Source: Elymus sibiricus
Taxonomy: Eukaryota; Streptophyta; Magnoliopsida; Poales; Poaceae
Direction: 5' to 3'
Length of the DNA: 64,000 bases
Assembly (NCBI GenBank): GCA_039707655.1
Contig: CM077673.1
Location: forward strand, 5,838,001 to 5,902,000
The notes under the pieces were generated by a model. The model was not told the origin of the DNA and did not search any database. It was given only the letters and a program-made list of their open reading frames with translations. A program made the position numbers and the translations under genes. Shown in pieces: positions 61,324 to 64,000 of the stretch (the stretch's first letter is position 1; every line of letters starts with the position of its first letter).

Positions 61324-64000
61324 AATGGACCAAATCTGCGAGTTTTGGCGATGTCACCGTAACCGGTCCACAGGCTTCCCCGAACGTTCGGACGACCAAG
61401 ACAACCAAAAAACAGTGAATAATAGCACAAAAAGTTAGTAAGAATGGACCAAATCTGCGAGTTTTGGCAAGGTCCCCGTAACCGGACCCCGGGCTTCCCC
61501 GAACGTTCGGACGACCACTACAACCAAAAAACAGTGAATAATAGCATAGAAAACCGGTAAGAATGGACCAAATCTGCGAGTTTTGGCAAGGTCCCCGTAA
61601 CCGGACCCCGGGCATCCCCAAATGTTGGGACGACCACAACAACCAAAAACAGTGAATAATAGCATAGAAAACAGGTAAGAATGGACCAAATCTGCGAGTT
61701 TTGGCGAGGTCCCCGTAAGCGGACCCCATGGTTCCCCGAACGTTTCGATCGTCCCGAGACCCAAAATCAGTGAGTAATAGCATAGAAAACTGGCCGGAAA
61801 AGACAAAATCTGCTAGTTTTGGCGAGGTCCCGGTAACCGGTCCACGGGCTTCCCCGAATGTTCGGATGGCCACGACAACCAAAAAAACAGTGAATAATAG
61901 CATAGAAATCTGGTCAGAATGGACAAAATCTGCGAGTTTTGGCGAGGTCCCCGTAAGCGGACCCCGGGGTTCCCCAAACATTTGGATCGCCCCGGGACCA
62001 ATAATCAGAGAGTAATAGCATAGAAAACTGGTAAGAATTGACCACATCTGCGAGTTTTGGCGATGTCACCGTAACCGTTCCACGGGCTTCCCCGAACGTT
62101 TGGACGACCATGACAACCAAAAAACAGTGAATAATAGAACAGGAAACTAGTAAGAATGGACCAAATCTGAGTTTTGGCGAGGTCCCCGTAACCGGACCCC
62201 GGGCTTCCGCGAACGTTCGGACGACCACGACAACCAAAAACCAGCGAATAATAGCATAGAAAACTAGTAAGAATGGACCAAATCTGCGAGTTTTGGCAAG
62301 GTCCCCGTAACTGGACCCCGGGCATCCCCAAATGTTGGGACGACCACAACAACCAAAAACAGTGAATACTAGCATAGAAAACAGGTAAGAATGGACCAAA
62401 TCTGCGAGTTTTGGCGAGGTCCCCGTAAGCGGACCCCATGGTTCCCCGAACGTCTCGATCGTCCCAAGACCCAAAATCAGTGAGTAATAGCATAGAAAAC
62501 TGGCCGGAACAGACAAAATCTGCTAGTTTTGGCGAGGTCCCGGTAACCGGTCCACGGGCTTCCCCGAATGTTTGGACGGCCACGACAACCAAAAAAACAG
62601 TGAATAATAGCATAGAAATCTGGTCAGAATGGACAAAATCTGCGAGTTTTGGGGAGGTCCCCGTAAGCGAACCCCGGGGTTCCCCGAACATTTGGATCGC
62701 CCCGGGACCCATAATCAGTGAGTAATAGCATAGAAAACAGGTAAGAATGGACCAAATATGCGAGTTTTGGTGATGTCACCGTAACCGGTCCACAGGCTTC
62801 ACCGAACGTTCGGACGACCAAGACAACCAAAAAACAGTGAATAATAGCACAGAAAGCTAGTAAGAATGGACCAAATCTGCGAGTTTTGGCGAGGTCCCCG
62901 TAACCGGACCCCGGGCTTCCCCGAACGTTCGGACGACCACGACAACCAAAAAACAGTGAATAATAGCATAGAAAACCGGTAAGAATGGACCAAATCTGCG
63001 AGTTTTGGCAAGGTCCCCGTAACCGGACCCCGGGCATCCCCAAATGTTGGGACGACCACAACAACCAAAAGCAGTGAATAATAGCATAGAAAACAAGTAA
63101 GAATGGACCAAATCTGCGAGTTTTGGCGAGGTCCCCGTAAGCGGACCCCATGGTTCCCCGAACGTTTCGATCGTCCCGAGACCGAAAATCAGTGAGTAAT
63201 AGCATAGAAAACTGGCCGGAAAAGACAAAATCTGCTAGTTTTGGTGAGGTCCCGGTAACCGGTCCACGGGCTTCCCCGAATGTTCGGACGGCCACGACAA
63301 CCAATAAAACAGTGAATAATAGCATAGAAATCTGGTCAGAATGGACAAAATCTGCGAGTTTTGGCGAGGTCCCCGTAAGCGGACCCCGGGGTTCCCCGAA
63401 CATTTGGATCGCCCCGGGACCCATAATCAGAGAGTAATAGCATAGAAAACAGGTAAGAATTGACCAAATCTGCGAGTTTTGGCGATGTCCCCGTAACCGG
63501 TCCACGGGCTTCCCCGAACGTTCGGACGACCACGACAACCAAAAAACAGTGAATAATAGAACATGAAACTAGTAAGAATGGACCAAATCTGCGAGTTTTG
63601 GTGAGGTCCCCGTAACCGGACCCTGGGCTTCCCCGAACGTTCGGACGACCACGACAACCAAAAAACAGTGAATAATAGCATAGAAAACTGGTAAGAATGC
63701 ACCAAATTTGCGAGTTTTGGAAAGGTCCCCGTAACCGGACCCCGAGCATCCCCAAATGTTGGGACGACCACAACAACCAAAAACAGTGAATAATAGCATA
63801 GAAAACTGGTCAGACTGGACCAAATCCGCGAGTTCTGGCGAGGTCCCCGTAAGCGGACCCCATGGTTCCCCGAACGTCTCGATCGTCCCAAGACCCAAAA
63901 TCAGTGAGTAATAGCATAGAAATCTGGCCGGAACAGACAAAATCTGCTAGTTTTGGCGAGGTCCCGGTAACCGGTCCACGGGCTTCCCCGAATGTTCGGA
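61324..64000 (+). repeat. HOR run D5-D4-D2-D1, cut by the window edge
   Basis: HORs start at 61324 (D5), 62036 (D4), 62746 (D2) and 63458 (D1). The D1 HOR runs through D, E, F and A and stops 68 bases into B at the window edge, so the array continues beyond the window. The first two HORs copy 57054-58475. Confidence 0.9.

Larger units (their letters stand above)
1685..64000 (+). repeat. Satellite array, about 118.7-bp monomers in 712-bp HORs
   Basis: Every 117-120 bases the sequence returns to a variant of aatggaccaaatctgcgag, then a G/C-rich centre (ggtccccgtaa, ttccccgaa) and an A-rich tail ending in cagtgaataatagcatag and gtaag. I count about 525 complete monomers plus a 68-base partial one at the right edge. 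Orientation is constant and no transposon, gene or unrelated spacer interrupts the array. Six monomer types repeat in fixed order D-E-F-A-B-C, giving 87 D monomers; the spacing between D monomers is 712 or 710 bp except at a few rearrangements. The reverse complement resembles the rye pSc119.2 probe (118-bp family), with about 31/45 matches by hand against the remembered probe. Strand is arbitrary. I infer heterochromatic, probably subtelomeric or interstitial satellite. Confidence 0.97.

Noticed and set aside
1685..64000. CRISPR array
   Set aside because: There are no short identical repeats separated by unique spacers. The whole 118-120 bp unit repeats, the context is a plant retroelement and no cas genes exist.
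1685..64000. Subrepeats of a ribosomal DNA intergenic spacer
   Set aside because: Cereal spacers contain subrepeats of roughly this length, but no 18S or 25S sequence occurs in the window and 62 kb far exceeds any spacer.
1685..64000. Centromeric satellite with CENP-B-like boxes
   Set aside because: I see no good match to the CENP-B box, and the similarity to pSc119.2 points to subtelomeric or interstitial satellites. Location cannot be decided from the sequence alone.
1685..64000. Telomeric repeat tracts near the array
   Set aside because: No run of TTTAGGG or CCCTAAA is present.

Overview
The window is plant nuclear satellite DNA, most probably from a grass of the tribe Triticeae (wheat, rye, barley and relatives). 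I find no credible protein-coding gene, tRNA, rRNA or other functional RNA. Two things are present. (1) Positions 1-1684 are non-coding LTR-retrotransposon-derived sequence of a type I recognise from memory as very abundant in Triticeae genomes. It has a possible LTR terminus at 95, several short internal repeats and two hairpins. (2) Positions 1685-64000 are one uninterrupted head-to-tail satellite array, about 525 complete monomers of about 118-120 bp, all in one orientation. It runs off the right edge of the window inside a monomer.

The satellite has at least three nested levels of order. Level 1 is the 118-120 bp monomer. Level 2 is a six-monomer higher-order repeat (HOR) of 712 bp, with monomers named here in + strand order D (119), E (119), F (118), A (118), B (120), C (118). 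Some copies are 710 bp because E carries a fixed 2-bp deletion. Level 3 is a cyclic order of HOR subtypes, told apart mainly by monomer D: D2 (aaatatgcg, ggtgatgtc), D1 (aattgaccaaat, gatgtcccc), D3 (gatgtcaccg, aaaactag), D5 (gatgtcac, ccacagg, usually aaagctag) and D4 (aattgaccacatc, followed by the 2-bp-deleted E). One complete D2-D1-D3-D5-D4 cycle of 30 monomers (3558 bp) stands at 10695-14252. Most other segments look like shortened or repeated versions of it, for example D2-D1-D3 (2136 bp) and D2-D5-D4 (2134 bp).

Layout: retroelement flank 1-1684; diverged array edge 1685-3580; mixed long cycles 3581-16386; D2-D1-D3 territory with three pentamer HORs and one octamer 16387-26943; mixed 26944-43192, including two heptamers and a nonamer; a strongly homogenised D2-D5-D4 tract 43193-55284; a damaged junction at 55285-56341 (11-bp deletion, chimeric monomer, three-monomer HOR); and a recently amplified tract 56342-64000. 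Multi-kilobase near-identical copies recur at offsets of 1422, 1424, 2134, 2136, 2254, 4268, 4270, 8777, 9252 and 15537 bp. This is the mosaic expected from repeated unequal exchange.

By hand alignment to the rye pSc119.2 probe as I remember it, the reverse complement of monomer C shares about 31 of 45 positions, including an unbroken ten-base core. I therefore infer a diverged member of the 118-bp pSc119.2-like superfamily. Open reading frames of up to 383 codons in the array are a by-product of the repeat and are not annotated as genes.
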